From Bradyrhizobium sp. CCBAU 051011 (GTDB lineage Bacteria; Pseudomonadota; Alphaproteobacteria; Rhizobiales; Xanthobacteraceae): a stretch of 64,000 nt of DNA. The translations under genes and the position numbers were made by a program. The notes under the pieces were generated by a model. It was given only the letters and a program-made list of their open reading frames with translations, was not told the DNA's origin and made no database searches. Numbering within the stretch: the first letter of the stretch is position 1; the number at the start of each line of letters is the position of its first letter. Positions 27,166 to 36,376 of the stretch are shown here, one piece after another. The stretch lies in contig NZ_CP022222.1 in the NCBI RefSeq assembly GCF_009930815.1, forward strand, positions 4,320,501 to 4,384,500, in the 5' to 3' direction.

Positions 27166-27675
27166 TTGCGTACCCTCGCGTCTCAGAGCGCGTTGCAGCC
27201 CCGATACGGGCTCGCCCTATATAGGGCATGGGGGCGCGTTGGCCTATCGGCGATCGGGCCGCGAGGCGCTGTGATGACGTTGATTTTGATCGGCCTCGGC
27301 TCCGGGGGCTGCAGCCTGTCACGCCCCGATTCCTACGCCAAGATGAATGCCGCCGACGTCACGGGCTCGCTCGGCAAGCAAGCGGCCACGGCGCCGACCG
27401 AGAGCGATCTCGCCTTTGCCCGCACCGCCGCTTCCGACGTGCTGACCAAAGGCGACAAGGATTCCAGCCAGTCCTGGGAAAATCCGGAGACCGGCGCGCG
27501 CGGCTCGGTGACGCCGCTGTCGCAAGCCTATTCGGCGGAAGACGGGCGCACCTGCCGGGATTTCCTGGCAAGTTACGTCAACGGCCGCGCGGAGAGCTGG
27601 CTGCAGGGAGCCGCCTGCAAGGCTGGTCAGGGCCGGTGGGAAATTCATACGATCAAGCCCTGGACGAGGGGATAG
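27166..27675 (+). CDS. RT0821/Lpp0805-family surface lipoprotein
   Basis: A 169-residue predicted lipoprotein with a lipobox (GLGSGGC) about 48 residues from the TTG start and the [19 protein letters not shown] segment ([20 protein letters not shown]) plus [19 protein letters not shown] typical of this outer-membrane antigen family. TTG 27166 is supported by CAGGAG about 6 bases upstream; an ATG at 27274 would give a signal without basic residues. It is divergent from pdxH, with only 14 bases between starts, so the promoters must overlap the genes. Confidence 0.8.
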   Translation: MRTLASQSALQPRYGLALYRAWGRVGLSAIGPRGAVMTLILIGLGSGGCSLSRPDSYAKMNAADVTGSLGKQAATAPTESDLAFARTAASDVLTKGDKDSSQSWENPETGARGSVTPLSQAYSAEDGRTCRDFLASYVNGRAESWLQGAACKAGQGRWEIHTIKPWTRG

Positions 27676-27724
27676 CGCTTCAGGTGTTTTTGAGCGACGC
27701 TATTGAGTGATCTGATTGAGTGGC

Positions 27725-27759
27725 TTGGGGTAGTTGCAAAAATGCAACTGGCTCCCCAA
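27725..27759 (+). promoter_or_regulatory. two-tier stem-loop between lipoprotein and DnaJ-like genes
   Basis: An outer stem TTGGGG / CCCCAA encloses an inner stem AGTTGCA / TGCAACT with a 4-base loop. It may terminate the lipoprotein transcript or form the leader of the co-chaperone gene; a small stem GGGC / GCCC follows at 27773-27785. Confidence 0.5.
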
Positions 27760-27826
27760 ATGAAGCCAAGGCGGGCGAATTGCCCTAAGCTTTGAAAATC
27801 GAATTCCCGTGAAGGAGACGTAACGG

Positions 27827-28786
27827 ATGCGCGACCCCTATGAGGTCTTGGGGGTGCCGCGGGGCGCCAGCGCTGCGGCGATCAAGAGTGCCTATCGCAA
27901 GCTCGCCAAGAAGCATCACCCCGACAACAACAAGAACGATCCGAAGGCGGCTGCGCGCTTCTCCGAGATCAACTCCGCCAACGAGATCATCGGCGACGAG
28001 GACAAGCGCAAGCAGTTCGATCGCGGCGAAATCGACGCTGAGGGCAAGCCGCGCTTTCAGGGCTTTCCCGGCGGCGGAGCAGGCGGCCGCGCGAGGGGAC
28101 CGGGCGGCTTCGAATCCTACAGCTTCCGCACCGGTGGAGGTCCCGGCGGCGGGGGTGGCGCGGGTTTCGAGGACATCCTCAACAGCATGTTCGGCGGTGC
28201 GGCCCGGGGCGGACGTCCGGGCGGTGGCCGCGCCTTTGAATTCGACACCGGCGGGATCGGCCTCGATCTCGATCTGAACGTCGCCATGACGGTGTCGCTG
28301 GAAGAGTCGGTCAAGGGCGGGGAAAAGCGCGTCCGCCTGCCGACCGGCAAGGAGCTCAACGTCAGGATTCCCGCAGGCGTCACCGCCGGCCAGCAGATCC
28401 GGCTCAAGGGGCAGGGCGAGACCGCGCCGGGCCATCCGCCGGGCGATCTCCTGATCACGGTCAGCATCGCGCCGCACGCCTATTTCAAGGTCGACGGCAG
28501 TGACCTGCGCCTCGATTTGCCCATCACGCTCTATGAGGCCGTGCTCGGTGGCAAGGTTCGCGTGCCCACGCTCGGCAGCGCGGTGGAACTGTCGATCCCG
28601 AAAAACACCTCCAGCGGTCGCATCTTCCGCCTCAAGGGCAAAGGCCTGCCCAAGCCGGGGGGACCTGGGGACCTGTTCGTCACCACCCGAATTATTCTGC
28701 CCGACGGGAACGATAGCGAGCTTGAGGCATTGATGGAGAAGTGGCGCGATGGCCACCCCTACAACCCGCGCAGCGATTTCGGCTGA
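27827..28786 (+). CDS. DnaJ/CbpA-type co-chaperone
   Basis: Hsp40-type protein of 319 residues that should stimulate a DnaK ATPase. The J domain fills residues 1-70 with the essential HPD at 31-33. A Gly/Phe-rich linker follows (about 75-135, GGPGGGGGAGFED), then the C-terminal peptide-binding domains (about 145-305) with VRLPTGKELNVRIPAGVTAG and SGRIFRLKGKGLP. The CxxCxGxG zinc-finger repeats of DnaJ are missing, which places it with CbpA-like class II proteins. GAAGGAG is about 10 bases upstream. Confidence 0.92.
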   Translation: MRDPYEVLGVPRGASAAAIKSAYRKLAKKHHPDNNKNDPKAAARFSEINSANEIIGDEDKRKQFDRGEIDAEGKPRFQGFPGGGAGGRARGPGGFESYSFRTGGGPGGGGGAGFEDILNSMFGGAARGGRPGGGRAFEFDTGGIGLDLDLNVAMTVSLEESVKGGEKRVRLPTGKELNVRIPAGVTAGQQIRLKGQGETAPGHPPGDLLITVSIAPHAYFKVDGSDLRLDLPITLYEAVLGGKVRVPTLGSAVELSIPKNTSSGRIFRLKGKGLPKPGGPGDLFVTTRIILPDGNDSELEALMEKWRDGHPYNPRSDFG

Positions 28787-28868
28787 TTCGGCCGGGTTCG
28801 CGGCGTCGATGGTGTGTGGAACAAAGCAGCGGGGCCCGAGCAGGCTTCCTGAAAAAGCGCGCTTATTT

Positions 28869-28891
28869 CCTGAAAACAAAAGGTTTTCCGG
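28869..28891 (+). terminator. weak stem-loop after the co-chaperone gene
   Basis: GAAAAC / GTTTTC arms with a 5-base loop, extended by CC / GG across one mismatch, lie about 85 bases downstream of the stop between convergent genes. Confidence 0.35.
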
Positions 28892-29074
28892 AAAAAGGGG
28901 CGGCCTCGAAAGGGGGACCAGCGCGGTACCAAACCCCGATCGAGGCCGCTTGCGCCGATCGGCGGATCGAGCGCCACTCATTTTCGCGTGATCACCCGGT
29001 GCATTAATGAGACCGGCCGGTGTTTTGATTCCAGATTTTCGATGTCAGAATTGGGACAAGGGGCCTGAAGGCGC

Positions 29075-29848
29075 CTATCCCCCCTTCTTTTCCATCTGAT
29101 CGTAGACCGCTTGGGCCACCTGGCTCAGCCGTCCCCGGTCGGCGCCGGTAGACACCACCGCATAAACGACGCCGTCATCGGCCCAGAACAGCGTGCTTTC
29201 CTTGCCTTCCGCCGCGAATCGCATCTGCGTCGCCTCGGCGGCAGATTTGGCGGTGTAGATCGTAAAACGTTCGCCCGAGGCGCTCTCGTACATCATGAAG
29301 GACGCCGGGCCGCCGGAACCTGGCAATAGCCGTCCGCCGACGAGCTTCAATCCAGCCCCCGTCAGTTCGGGCGCGCGCACGACCCAGCCGCAGCGCTTGG
29401 TCAGCCATTGCTGCAGATGACTGCGCTCGCTGCCCGGCACCTCGACGGGATGCCGCACTTCCACGACGTAAAGCCGGTGCGCTTCGATCGCATGCACCGT
29501 AAAATTCTGCAGAGACGACGGTGCGGCCGTCGCGCCGCGCGCGAGCCAGCCAACGCCGCCGCCGACGATGAACGCCGCCAGCGTCGCCGCGACCGCGCCG
29601 TACACCCATTTGCGCGGCTGTCGCACCAGCCGCTCGATCTCGAGCCGCTTCGGCACCGCCTCGTCGATGACGGAATCGTATCTGGAATGCAGTGCTTCCG
29701 CCATCGCGCGCCACGACTGCACCCGCGCGGCATCATCGGGATGCGAAGCGAGCCACGCCTCGACGTCGCCGCGGCGTTCCGCCGGCAGCTCGTTGTCGAC
29801 GTAAGCATGCAGCTCGTCTTCGGTGACGGGAATGTTGCGATCGGTCAT
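29075..29848 (-). CDS. membrane anti-sigma factor for the adjacent ECF sigma factor
   Basis: A 257-residue protein with a cytoplasmic anti-sigma N-terminal domain (VTEDELHAYVDNELPAERRG, about 8-60), one transmembrane helix (about 82-105, VYGAVAATLAAFIVGGGVGW), and a periplasmic sensor part. The HxxxCxxC zinc motif of zinc-dependent anti-sigma factors is absent. It lies 56 bases after the sigma gene on the same strand, so both form one operon. The signal that releases the sigma factor is unknown. Confidence 0.88.
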   Translation of the reverse strand: MTDRNIPVTEDELHAYVDNELPAERRGDVEAWLASHPDDAARVQSWRAMAEALHSRYDSVIDEAVPKRLEIERLVRQPRKWVYGAVAATLAAFIVGGGVGWLARGATAAPSSLQNFTVHAIEAHRLYVVEVRHPVEVPGSERSHLQQWLTKRCGWVVRAPELTGAGLKLVGGRLLPGSGGPASFMMYESASGERFTIYTAKSAAEATQMRFAAEGKESTLFWADDGVVYAVVSTGADRGRLSQVAQAVYDQMEKKGG

Positions 29849-29904
29849 TGTCGTCGTCTCTGCCTGATCCTGCTCTGTCTATCCATCGTGCGTTTCATGC
29901 GTCT

Positions 29905-30441
29905 TCACTTCACCCGCCGCAGCGCCGTGCGCTCGCCCTCCAGCGAAGCTTTGACATGGGCGCGGGCGCGGGCAAGCCGGGACATTACGGTGCCGATCGG
30001 CACGCCCTGGATGTCGGCGACCTCGCGGTAGCTCAGTCCTTCCAGCATCACCAGCAGCAGGACCGAGCGCTGCTCTTCCACCAGCGTCGACAGTGCGCGC
30101 GCGATGTCGCGGCCTTCCGCCTCGGTGCCGCTGGCGTCGGGGTTGTTGTCCAGCAGCGGCATGAACTGCGGCCGCCGCGCCAGCGACCGTCGCCGGTTCT
30201 TGTTCAGGTTGGTCAGGATCGTATAGAGCCAGCTTCTGACGTCGCCGCCAAGAAACAGCCGTTCCGAACGCAACGCACGCACCAGCGTATCCTGCACCAG
30301 ATCGTCGGCGATGTCGGCGTCGCGCGCCAGCGCTCGCGCATAACGGCGGAGCGCCGGAATCATGGCCTCGACACTTTGACGAAACGCGCTCATCGGCACC
30401 AGATTGCAAAAGTCATGAGGCGCGAACGCCTTACCCAACAT
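29905..30441 (-). CDS. ECF RNA polymerase sigma factor
   Basis: Sigma-70 group 4 protein of about 178 residues. Region 2 includes YARALARDADIADDLVQDTL and LRSERLFLGGDVRSWLYTIL; region 4 includes LSYREVADIQGVPIGTVMSR, the -35 recognition helix. The start is uncertain: TTG 30450, ATG 30441 and ATG 30393 are all in frame, and none has a strong binding site. The cognate anti-sigma gene follows. A GGAAC-type promoter could not be identified upstream by eye. Confidence 0.9.
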   Translation of the reverse strand: MLGKAFAPHDFCNLVPMSAFRQSVEAMIPALRRYARALARDADIADDLVQDTLVRALRSERLFLGGDVRSWLYTILTNLNKNRRRSLARRPQFMPLLDNNPDASGTEAEGRDIARALSTLVEEQRSVLLLVMLEGLSYREVADIQGVPIGTVMSRLARARAHVKASLEGERTALRRVK

Positions 30442-30630
30442 AACACCCAATTGACGTATCTATTCCAGCCCTTGAGGCGCGTGGCAAACAGCCTTAACCC
30501 GGGAGGCGATTTGGGCTCGACCGCGCCGGAGTGCTGATGTACCTCCAAAGCTCGTCGCCGGCATGAAGCGCCCCGACGCGCCCGACCTCTCGCTCTCCAA
30601 TTTGCCAGCGAAGAATAGCCTGATAGTCCG

Positions 30631-31230
30631 ATGCCTGCGCCCGTGATCTACTACATCCGCCATGGCGAGACGTCGTGGAACGCTGAAGGCAGGCTGCAGG
30701 GCACGCAGGACATTGCGCTGAACGAACTCGGCCGCAGGCAGGCGGAGCATGCCGGGAATGTGCTGGCCGATCTGTTCGCGCGCGAGGGCCGCGACAAGTC
30801 CGCGCTGCCGTTCGTTGCAAGCCCGCTTGGCCGGGCGCGGGCGACGATGGAATTGGTGCGCAGCGCGCTGAAGCTTCCCAGGGACGGATATGCGCTCGAC
30901 GATCGCCTGCGCGAGATCGGCTACGGCGTCTGGGAGGGCTCGACGCTCGCCGAGATGCAGGCGGCCGATCCCGTGCTGTATGCCAAGCGGCTCACGGCGA
31001 AATGGACGATGGCGCCGGAAGGCGGCGAGACCTATGCCGACGTGCAGCTTCGGATGCGCGACTGGTACGATTCCTTGCGCGCCGACACCGTCGCCGTGGC
31101 CCATGGCGGCACCGCGCGGGCGCTGATGGTGGCGCTCGGCATCGAGACGCCGCAGAGCGCTGCCGACCTCCTGATCGAGCAGGGCGCCGTCTACGTGTTC
31201 CGAGACGGGGGACTTAAGAAGTATAGTTAA
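30631..31230 (+). CDS. histidine phosphatase (phosphoglycerate-mutase-like)
   Basis: A phosphatase of 199 residues in the cofactor-dependent mutase/GpmB/CobC superfamily. The phosphorylated His11 lies in RHGETSWN (10-17), a second Arg and the acid in IGYGVWEGSTLAEM, and the second His in VAVAHGGTARAL. The small size points to a phosphatase of the PhoE/GpmB type rather than glycolytic mutase. The substrate is not clear. It is a single gene followed by a repeat. Confidence 0.9.
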   Translation: MPAPVIYYIRHGETSWNAEGRLQGTQDIALNELGRRQAEHAGNVLADLFAREGRDKSALPFVASPLGRARATMELVRSALKLPRDGYALDDRLREIGYGVWEGSTLAEMQAADPVLYAKRLTAKWTMAPEGGETYADVQLRMRDWYDSLRADTVAVAHGGTARALMVALGIETPQSAADLLIEQGAVYVFRDGGLKKYS

Positions 31231-31239
31231 CTCCTTCTC

Positions 31240-31333
31240 CGTCATGCCCGGGCTTGTCCCGGGCATCCACGTCTTCCTTCGAATACGCCGCCAAGCAAGA
31301 CGTGGATGGCCGGGACAAGCCCGGCCATGACGG
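31240..31333. repeat. interspersed palindromic repeat, family B copy 3
   Basis: GTCATGCCCGGGCTTGTCCC to GGGACAAGCCCGGCCATGAC with the conserved GACGTGGATG core. This copy is in the opposite orientation to 8241-8327 as judged by the CCCGGG and GGCCGG arms. Confidence 0.9.
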
Positions 31334-31427
31334 GGTGAGAGGTGATTTGACCAGCCCTCTCCACCGCGTTACGAAACGTTGACAAACAACATTAGCGCTG
31401 AATGTCGGCAAGCGAATTCAAGGCACC

Positions 31428-32516
31428 ATGTCCCACAACACCTTCGGCCACCTCTTCCGCGTCACGACCTTTGGCGAAAGCCACGGGATCGCGATCGGCT
31501 GCGTGGTCGACGGCTGCCCACCGCTGATCCCGCTGACCAATGAGGACATCCAGCAAGATCTCGACCGCCGCCGTCCGGGACAATCGCGCTTCACCACCCA
31601 GCGCCAGGAGCCGGACGCGGTCAAAATCCTGTCCGGAGTGATGGCGCATCCCGAAACCGGCGTGCAGGTGACGACGGGAACGCCGATCGCGCTTCTGATC
31701 GAGAACACCGATCAGCGCTCCAAGGACTATTCCGAGATCAAGGACAAGTTTCGCCCGGGCCATGCCGACTTCACCTATGAGGCCAAATACGGCCTGCGTG
31801 ACTACCGCGGCGGCGGCCGCTCGTCGGCGCGCGAGACCGCAACGCGCGTCGCGGCTGGCGCCATCGCGCGAAAGATCCTGCGTGACGTGAAGGTACGCGG
31901 TGCGCTGGTGCAGATGGGCCCGCACAAGATCGATCGCGACAAGTGGGACTGGGACGAGATCGCGCGCAACCCGTTCTTCTGCCCGGACAAAGATAGCGCG
32001 GCGTTCTTCGAGACGTATCTCGACGGCATCCGCAAGAGCGGCTCGTCGATCGGCGCGGTCATCGAAGTGGTTGCCGAAGGCGTGCCGGCGGGGTGGGGCG
32101 CGCCGATCTATGCCAAGCTCGACGGCGAGCTGGCGGCCGCGATGATGAGCATCAATGCCGTGAAGGGCGTCGAGATCGGCGCGGGCTTTGGCGCCGCCGA
32201 ATTGTCGGGCGAGGAAAACGCCGACGAGATGCGCACCGGCAATGACGGCACGCGCTTTCTGTCCAACAATGCCGGCGGTGTGCTCGGCGGCATCTCCACC
32301 GGCCAGCCGGTGGTGGTGCGCTTTGCGGTGAAGCCGACCTCGTCGATCCTGTCGCCGCGCAAGACGGTGGATCGCGCCGGCGCCGACACCGACATCATGA
32401 CCAAGGGCCGCCACGACCCCTGCGTCGGCATCCGCGCCGTGCCGGTGGGTGAGGCGATGATGGCCTGCGTGCTGGCCGATCACTTCCTGCGCCATCGCGG
32501 GCAGGTTGGCGGGTAG
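31428..32516 (+). CDS. aroC: chorismate synthase
   Basis: Enzyme of the shikimate pathway that converts 5-enolpyruvylshikimate 3-phosphate to chorismate with reduced FMN. The 362 residues show all family signatures: [20 protein letters not shown], the [20 protein letters not shown] segment, [20 protein letters not shown] and [17 protein letters not shown]. It is a complete gene between a repeat and a convergent oxidoreductase, with 13 bases between stops. No partner gene of the pathway is near. Confidence 0.97.
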   Translation: MSHNTFGHLFRVTTFGESHGIAIGCVVDGCPPLIPLTNEDIQQDLDRRRPGQSRFTTQRQEPDAVKILSGVMAHPETGVQVTTGTPIALLIENTDQRSKDYSEIKDKFRPGHADFTYEAKYGLRDYRGGGRSSARETATRVAAGAIARKILRDVKVRGALVQMGPHKIDRDKWDWDEIARNPFFCPDKDSAAFFETYLDGIRKSGSSIGAVIEVVAEGVPAGWGAPIYAKLDGELAAAMMSINAVKGVEIGAGFGAAELSGEENADEMRTGNDGTRFLSNNAGGVLGGISTGQPVVVRFAVKPTSSILSPRKTVDRAGADTDIMTKGRHDPCVGIRAVPVGEAMMACVLADHFLRHRGQVGG

Positions 32517-32529
32517 GGCCCGACTTCTC

Positions 32530-34224
32530 TCACTGCATGGCGTCTGCGACCTTTTCCGCCGACATCAGGACCGGGACATTGGTGTTGGCGCACGGCACCA
32601 CCGGGAAGATCGACGCGTCGACCACGCGCAAACCGTGCACGCCCTTGACGCGGCCTTGGGTGTCGACGACCGCCATCGGATCGTCCGCCGCGCCCATCCG
32701 GCATGAGCAGGAGGCATGCCACACGCCGATCGCCGCCTTGCGCACGAAGGCTTCGAGTGCTTCGTCGTCGCTCATGACCTGCTCGAACGTAAAGCCTTCA
32801 ACGATGAAATTGTCGATCATGTAGTGGCGCAGCGCCGCCGGTCCGTCCATCAGGGCAGCTGCAATGGCGGTGAGGATCTTGTTCTTGGTGTTGACCACGC
32901 CGATCTTGCGCACGCGATCGGAATACGAAGCCGGGAACGGCTTGTCGGTGACTGCCTTCAGCGGCGCGCTCATCTGCAGCGCCGCCATCTTGCGGAAGCC
33001 GCTCATGAGACGATCGAGGTCGCGCCTGTCGGACAACAGGTTGAACTCGACAATGGGTTCTATTCGCGGGTCGCGCGAGGCGAGCTTTACCTGCCCGGTC
33101 TCCGAATAGGTCTTGTTGACGAAGGTGAGCAGCGAGGCGATCTGCTCGCCGACCGAATGCCAGGCCGACTTGGTGAGAACGGCGACGAACATGTCGCCGG
33201 CGGGTGTGCCCGGAAGCCCCGAGGAGTAGCGCAGCCCCATCTGGATGTGGCGTCTGGTGTGCTCGTTCATGCGCGCGCCACGGCGGACAAAGGACGACAA
33301 CGCGATCGAGGGATGATCCATCAGGCGCTGACCGACGCCGGCGAGGCCCATCACGACCGGAATGCCGATCTCCTTCAGATGCCCGACTGGTCCGATGCCG
33401 GCGCGCAGGAGATGCGCGGGAGAATGTATGGCACCGCAGGAGAGAATGACCTCGCGCCCGCGGAACTCCTGTTCCCGGCCATCGACCAGCGCCTTCACGC
33501 CGACACATTGCGTGCCCTCGAACAATAACTCCTTGACCTCTGTGTTGGTCGAGATGGTCAGGTTGGCGCGCTTGCGGGTCTCGCGATCGAGATAGCCCAT
33601 CGCGGCCGAGACACGTTGCTCGTCCTGGTTGGAGTGTGTCACCGGGAAGTAGCCGTCTGTGAACTCGCCGTTCTGGTCTGGCAGGAAGGCAAAGCCGGCG
33701 AGCTTGCAGGCCTCGCCCATCGCTTGCGAATGCCCTGTCCAATGCTCTCGCGGAATGCGGCGGATGGGGATACGGCCGTCCTTGCCGTGGAACGGCCCGT
33801 CGAAATCGAGGTCGCGCTCGACCTTCTTGAAATAGGGCAGCACGTCCTTCCAGTTCCAGCCCGTGGCGCCGCGGGCCTCCCACTCCGCGTAATCGGTCGG
33901 CGCGCCGCGATTGGCCATCTGGCCGTTGATGGAGGACCCGCCACCGAGCACGCGCGCCTGCTCATACTTGCGGAGCGGCGGTCGGCTCTCATCGGGATTG
34001 TTGTGGCTCACGACCTGAGTGGTGACCTTGAGTTCGGTCCAGTGGAAGCGCGGATCGAAATAGGCCAGCCCCGAATAGCTGTCGCGGATTTCGGGCGGCT
34101 CGTTGCCGGGCGGCGTGTCCTGACCTGCTTCGCAGAGCAGGACCTTGTTGGCGCTTTTGGCGGAGAGCCGGTGCGCCATGACCGAGCCCGCTGATCCTCC
34201 GCCGACGATGATGAAGTCGTACAC
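32530..34224 (-). CDS. GMC-family flavin oxidoreductase (choline/alcohol dehydrogenase-like)
   Basis: Flavoprotein of 564 residues. The ADP-binding loop is VGGGSAGSVMAHRL (residues 7-20), the GMC signature 1 is GGGSSINGQMANRGAPTDYA, and signature 2 contains GAIHSPAHLLRAGIGP. The catalytic His503 lies in WHASCSCRMG, with Asn547 or Asn549 (CANTNVPVL) replacing the usual second His/Asn. It should oxidise an alcohol such as choline or a long-chain alcohol. The second member of a betA/betB pair is not present, so the substrate is uncertain. Confidence 0.9.
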   Translation of the reverse strand: MYDFIIVGGGSAGSVMAHRLSAKSANKVLLCEAGQDTPPGNEPPEIRDSYSGLAYFDPRFHWTELKVTTQVVSHNNPDESRPPLRKYEQARVLGGGSSINGQMANRGAPTDYAEWEARGATGWNWKDVLPYFKKVERDLDFDGPFHGKDGRIPIRRIPREHWTGHSQAMGEACKLAGFAFLPDQNGEFTDGYFPVTHSNQDEQRVSAAMGYLDRETRKRANLTISTNTEVKELLFEGTQCVGVKALVDGREQEFRGREVILSCGAIHSPAHLLRAGIGPVGHLKEIGIPVVMGLAGVGQRLMDHPSIALSSFVRRGARMNEHTRRHIQMGLRYSSGLPGTPAGDMFVAVLTKSAWHSVGEQIASLLTFVNKTYSETGQVKLASRDPRIEPIVEFNLLSDRRDLDRLMSGFRKMAALQMSAPLKAVTDKPFPASYSDRVRKIGVVNTKNKILTAIAAALMDGPAALRHYMIDNFIVEGFTFEQVMSDDEALEAFVRKAAIGVWHASCSCRMGAADDPMAVVDTQGRVKGVHGLRVVDASIFPVVPCANTNVPVLMSAEKVADAMQ

Positions 34225-34342
34225 TTCTGCGCTTCCTCTTGTTTTGCGCCGTCAAGCTAGCGCAGCTCTGTCGTCGGGTCACGTCCGGCTGTCGCAGGAG
34301 CGCGCTTGACGCCCGCTGCAGTTGCGCGGCAAATACGCCGCC

Positions 34343-35527
34343 ATGAATATCGCAGAACTGCAGAAGCTGACCGACTGGCTGATTGACGGCGGGAGGTCGG
34401 CGACCAGCCCGACCCGGTTTATGGCCGAGTGCTGCGAACGGATGGTCGCGGCAGGGCTGCCGCTGTGGCGTGTCGGCGTCTTCGTCCGCACGCTGCATCC
34501 TGAGATCTACGGGCGCAATTTCATCTGGAAGCCGGGCGCTGAGGTCGAGCTGGGCACGGTCGATTACCATATCCTGGAGTCACCGGATTTTCACAACAGC
34601 CCGCTGAAGATCGTTTTCCAGCAGGGGCTGGAGGTTCGGGCACGCGTTGACGATCCCGCAAGCAAGCGCTTTCCGATCATCGACGATCTTCGCGCCGAAG
34701 ACGCCACCGACTATATCGCGCTGCCGCTACCCTTCATCGGCGGCCCGGTGAACGCGTCGAGCTGGACCACCAAACAGCCGGGCGGATTCACGGATGAACA
34801 ATTGGCGGCGCTGCGGAGTCTCGCGAAACCGCTGGCGCGGGTGGTCGAGATTCTCAGTTTGAACCGCATGGCTGCGAGCCTTCTGGACACCTATGTCGGC
34901 AACAGCGCCGGCGAGCGGATCATGGGTGGACAGATCCGGCGCGGCCATACCGAGACGATGAATGCCGCGATCTGGCTATCCGATCTGCGTGGCTTCACCT
35001 CACTGTCGGACCGGCTGCCGGCCGAGACCGTCGTCGAAATTCTGAACCAGTATTTCGATTGTCAGGTCGCCGCGATCAAGAATCATGGCGGCGACGTGTT
35101 GAAATACATGGGCGACGGGCTGCTCGCGGTGTTTCCGATCGATGAATATGTCGGAGACGAGCAGCAGGTCTGCTCGCATGTGTTGGAGGCCGCCCACGAA
35201 TCCCGCGTCAGCGTCGCCAACCTGAACTACCCGATCGGGGATGCGGTCGAACGGTTTCGCTTCGGCGTCGCACTCCATGTCGGGCGAATTCTCTACGGCA
35301 ATATCGGCGGCGGTAACCGGCTCGACTTCACCTGCATTGGACCGGCGGTGAATATGGCGGCGCGGCTGGAAAAGATCGCCAGCAAGCTCGGCCGCACGGT
35401 CGTGGCCTCGGAAGGATTTGCCGGCATCTGCCGGGGAGGCTGGAGCGATCTCGGCGAGTTTCCTGTCGCCGGTTTCTCCAAGGCCGCACGCGTATACGGC
35501 CTGGTCGACGAAAAATCGGCGGCCTAA
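34343..35527 (+). CDS. class III adenylate/guanylate cyclase
   Basis: Soluble nucleotide cyclase of 394 residues. An N-terminal sensor-like domain (1-195) has no membrane helix. The catalytic domain (about 200-380) holds the metal ligands Asp214 (WLSDLRGFTSLSD) and Asp258 (KYMGDGLLAVFP), plus the transition-state Asn and Arg in GPAVNMAARLEKIASKLG. The start at 34343 follows a run without strong binding site; a longer frame to 34322 adds seven residues. It makes cAMP or cGMP; the sensor ligand is unknown. Confidence 0.9.
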   Translation: MNIAELQKLTDWLIDGGRSATSPTRFMAECCERMVAAGLPLWRVGVFVRTLHPEIYGRNFIWKPGAEVELGTVDYHILESPDFHNSPLKIVFQQGLEVRARVDDPASKRFPIIDDLRAEDATDYIALPLPFIGGPVNASSWTTKQPGGFTDEQLAALRSLAKPLARVVEILSLNRMAASLLDTYVGNSAGERIMGGQIRRGHTETMNAAIWLSDLRGFTSLSDRLPAETVVEILNQYFDCQVAAIKNHGGDVLKYMGDGLLAVFPIDEYVGDEQQVCSHVLEAAHESRVSVANLNYPIGDAVERFRFGVALHVGRILYGNIGGGNRLDFTCIGPAVNMAARLEKIASKLGRTVVASEGFAGICRGGWSDLGEFPVAGFSKAARVYGLVDEKSAA

Positions 35528-35546
35528 TCGGCGTGCTGCGCGGTCG

Positions 35547-35574
35547 GCGCGGCCCTATCCCGGAAATGCCGCGC
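35547..35574. terminator. stem-loop between convergent cyclase and GST genes
   Basis: A 7-bp GC arm pair GCGCGGC / GCCGCGC with a 14-base loop lies 20 bases after the cyclase stop. Confidence 0.4.
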
Positions 35575-35626
35575 GGCCTGCGGCGATTTCACCGGCAAAC
35601 CATTGGTGGAATCCGCGCGATATCAG

Positions 35627-36319
35627 TCACTCCATCCGGTCTCCGCTCCAGAACAGCCGCTTGCGCTCATGGGTGAGATGCTTCAACTCCTTCAGAAACG
35701 CGGCGGTGCGCTGCGCGTCGGCGACGAAGACGGGATGGGTCCGCATCGCCCGAAACCAATTGCCGACGATGGGAAAGCGCTGGAGGTCGATGGCGAGGCC
35801 AAACGTGCGCAAGGCGGCGAGGTTGGCAAACCAGGCGCATTCGAGGACACCGGGCTCGCCGAATGGCCACGGCTTCGGGCGCGACAGCAGCATGCGTTCG
35901 AGATGATCGAACAGCTCATCGATATCCCTTTGGGCGGCCGCCAGCAGGCCGGCCGGCGGCTCATCCTCGCGTTCCGCCCAGTGCCAATACGAGCAGTCCA
36001 CCACGATCGGGTCGAAGCGTTGATCGGCCAACCGCTCGAACGCGCGGGCGAGGACGCGTTCCTCGATCGCAGTGGGATAAAGAGGCTGTTCGGGATAGCG
36101 CCAATCCAAATATTGCAGGATGTCGCTTGAGTTCACGACGACGAGGTCTCCGTCGGTCAGCACGGGGACTTCCAGCCTCGGATTGAGTTTTCGCAATTGC
36201 TCGCGACGATCCGGCGTCAGCGCATCAACGAGATCGTAAGACAGCCCTTTCAGTTCAAGGCCGATCGCGACCTTGCGGGCGAAGGTGCTGATCGGACTGC
36301 CGTAGAGACAGATGGTCAT
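35627..36319 (-). CDS. glutathione S-transferase-family protein
   Basis: A 230-residue protein with an N-terminal thioredoxin-fold domain (1-80: CLYGSPISTFARKVAIGLEL, RLEVPVLTDGDLVVVNSSDI for the cis-Pro and glutathione-binding Ser-Ser) and a helical C-terminal domain. The usual catalytic Ser may be Ser7 or Ser10. ATG 36319 has GAGGAG about 8 bases upstream. It is divergent from a LysR gene, 100 bases apart, which suggests that the regulator controls it. Confidence 0.9.
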   Translation of the reverse strand: MTICLYGSPISTFARKVAIGLELKGLSYDLVDALTPDRREQLRKLNPRLEVPVLTDGDLVVVNSSDILQYLDWRYPEQPLYPTAIEERVLARAFERLADQRFDPIVVDCSYWHWAEREDEPPAGLLAAAQRDIDELFDHLERMLLSRPKPWPFGEPGVLECAWFANLAALRTFGLAIDLQRFPIVGNWFRAMRTHPVFVADAQRTAAFLKELKHLTHERKRLFWSGDRME

Positions 36320-36327
36320 GGGGGTCT

Positions 36328-36349
36328 CCTCGGCGAGAGCTTGCCGAGG
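36328..36349 (-). promoter_or_regulatory. leader hairpin overlapping the GST ribosome binding site
   Basis: A perfect 7-bp inverted repeat CCTCGGC / GCCGAGG with an 8-base loop. In the GST mRNA its 3' arm runs into the GAGGAG binding site 9 bases before the ATG, so folding could limit translation. Confidence 0.5.
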
Positions 36350-36376
36350 CAATCCGTCTATTGCAATTTGTTTTCG

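Noticed and set aside
27725..27826. ROSE-type RNA thermometer before the DnaJ-like gene
   Set aside because: The characteristic anti-Shine-Dalgarno hairpin with U(U/C)GCU opposite the binding site is not seen; only upstream stems exist.
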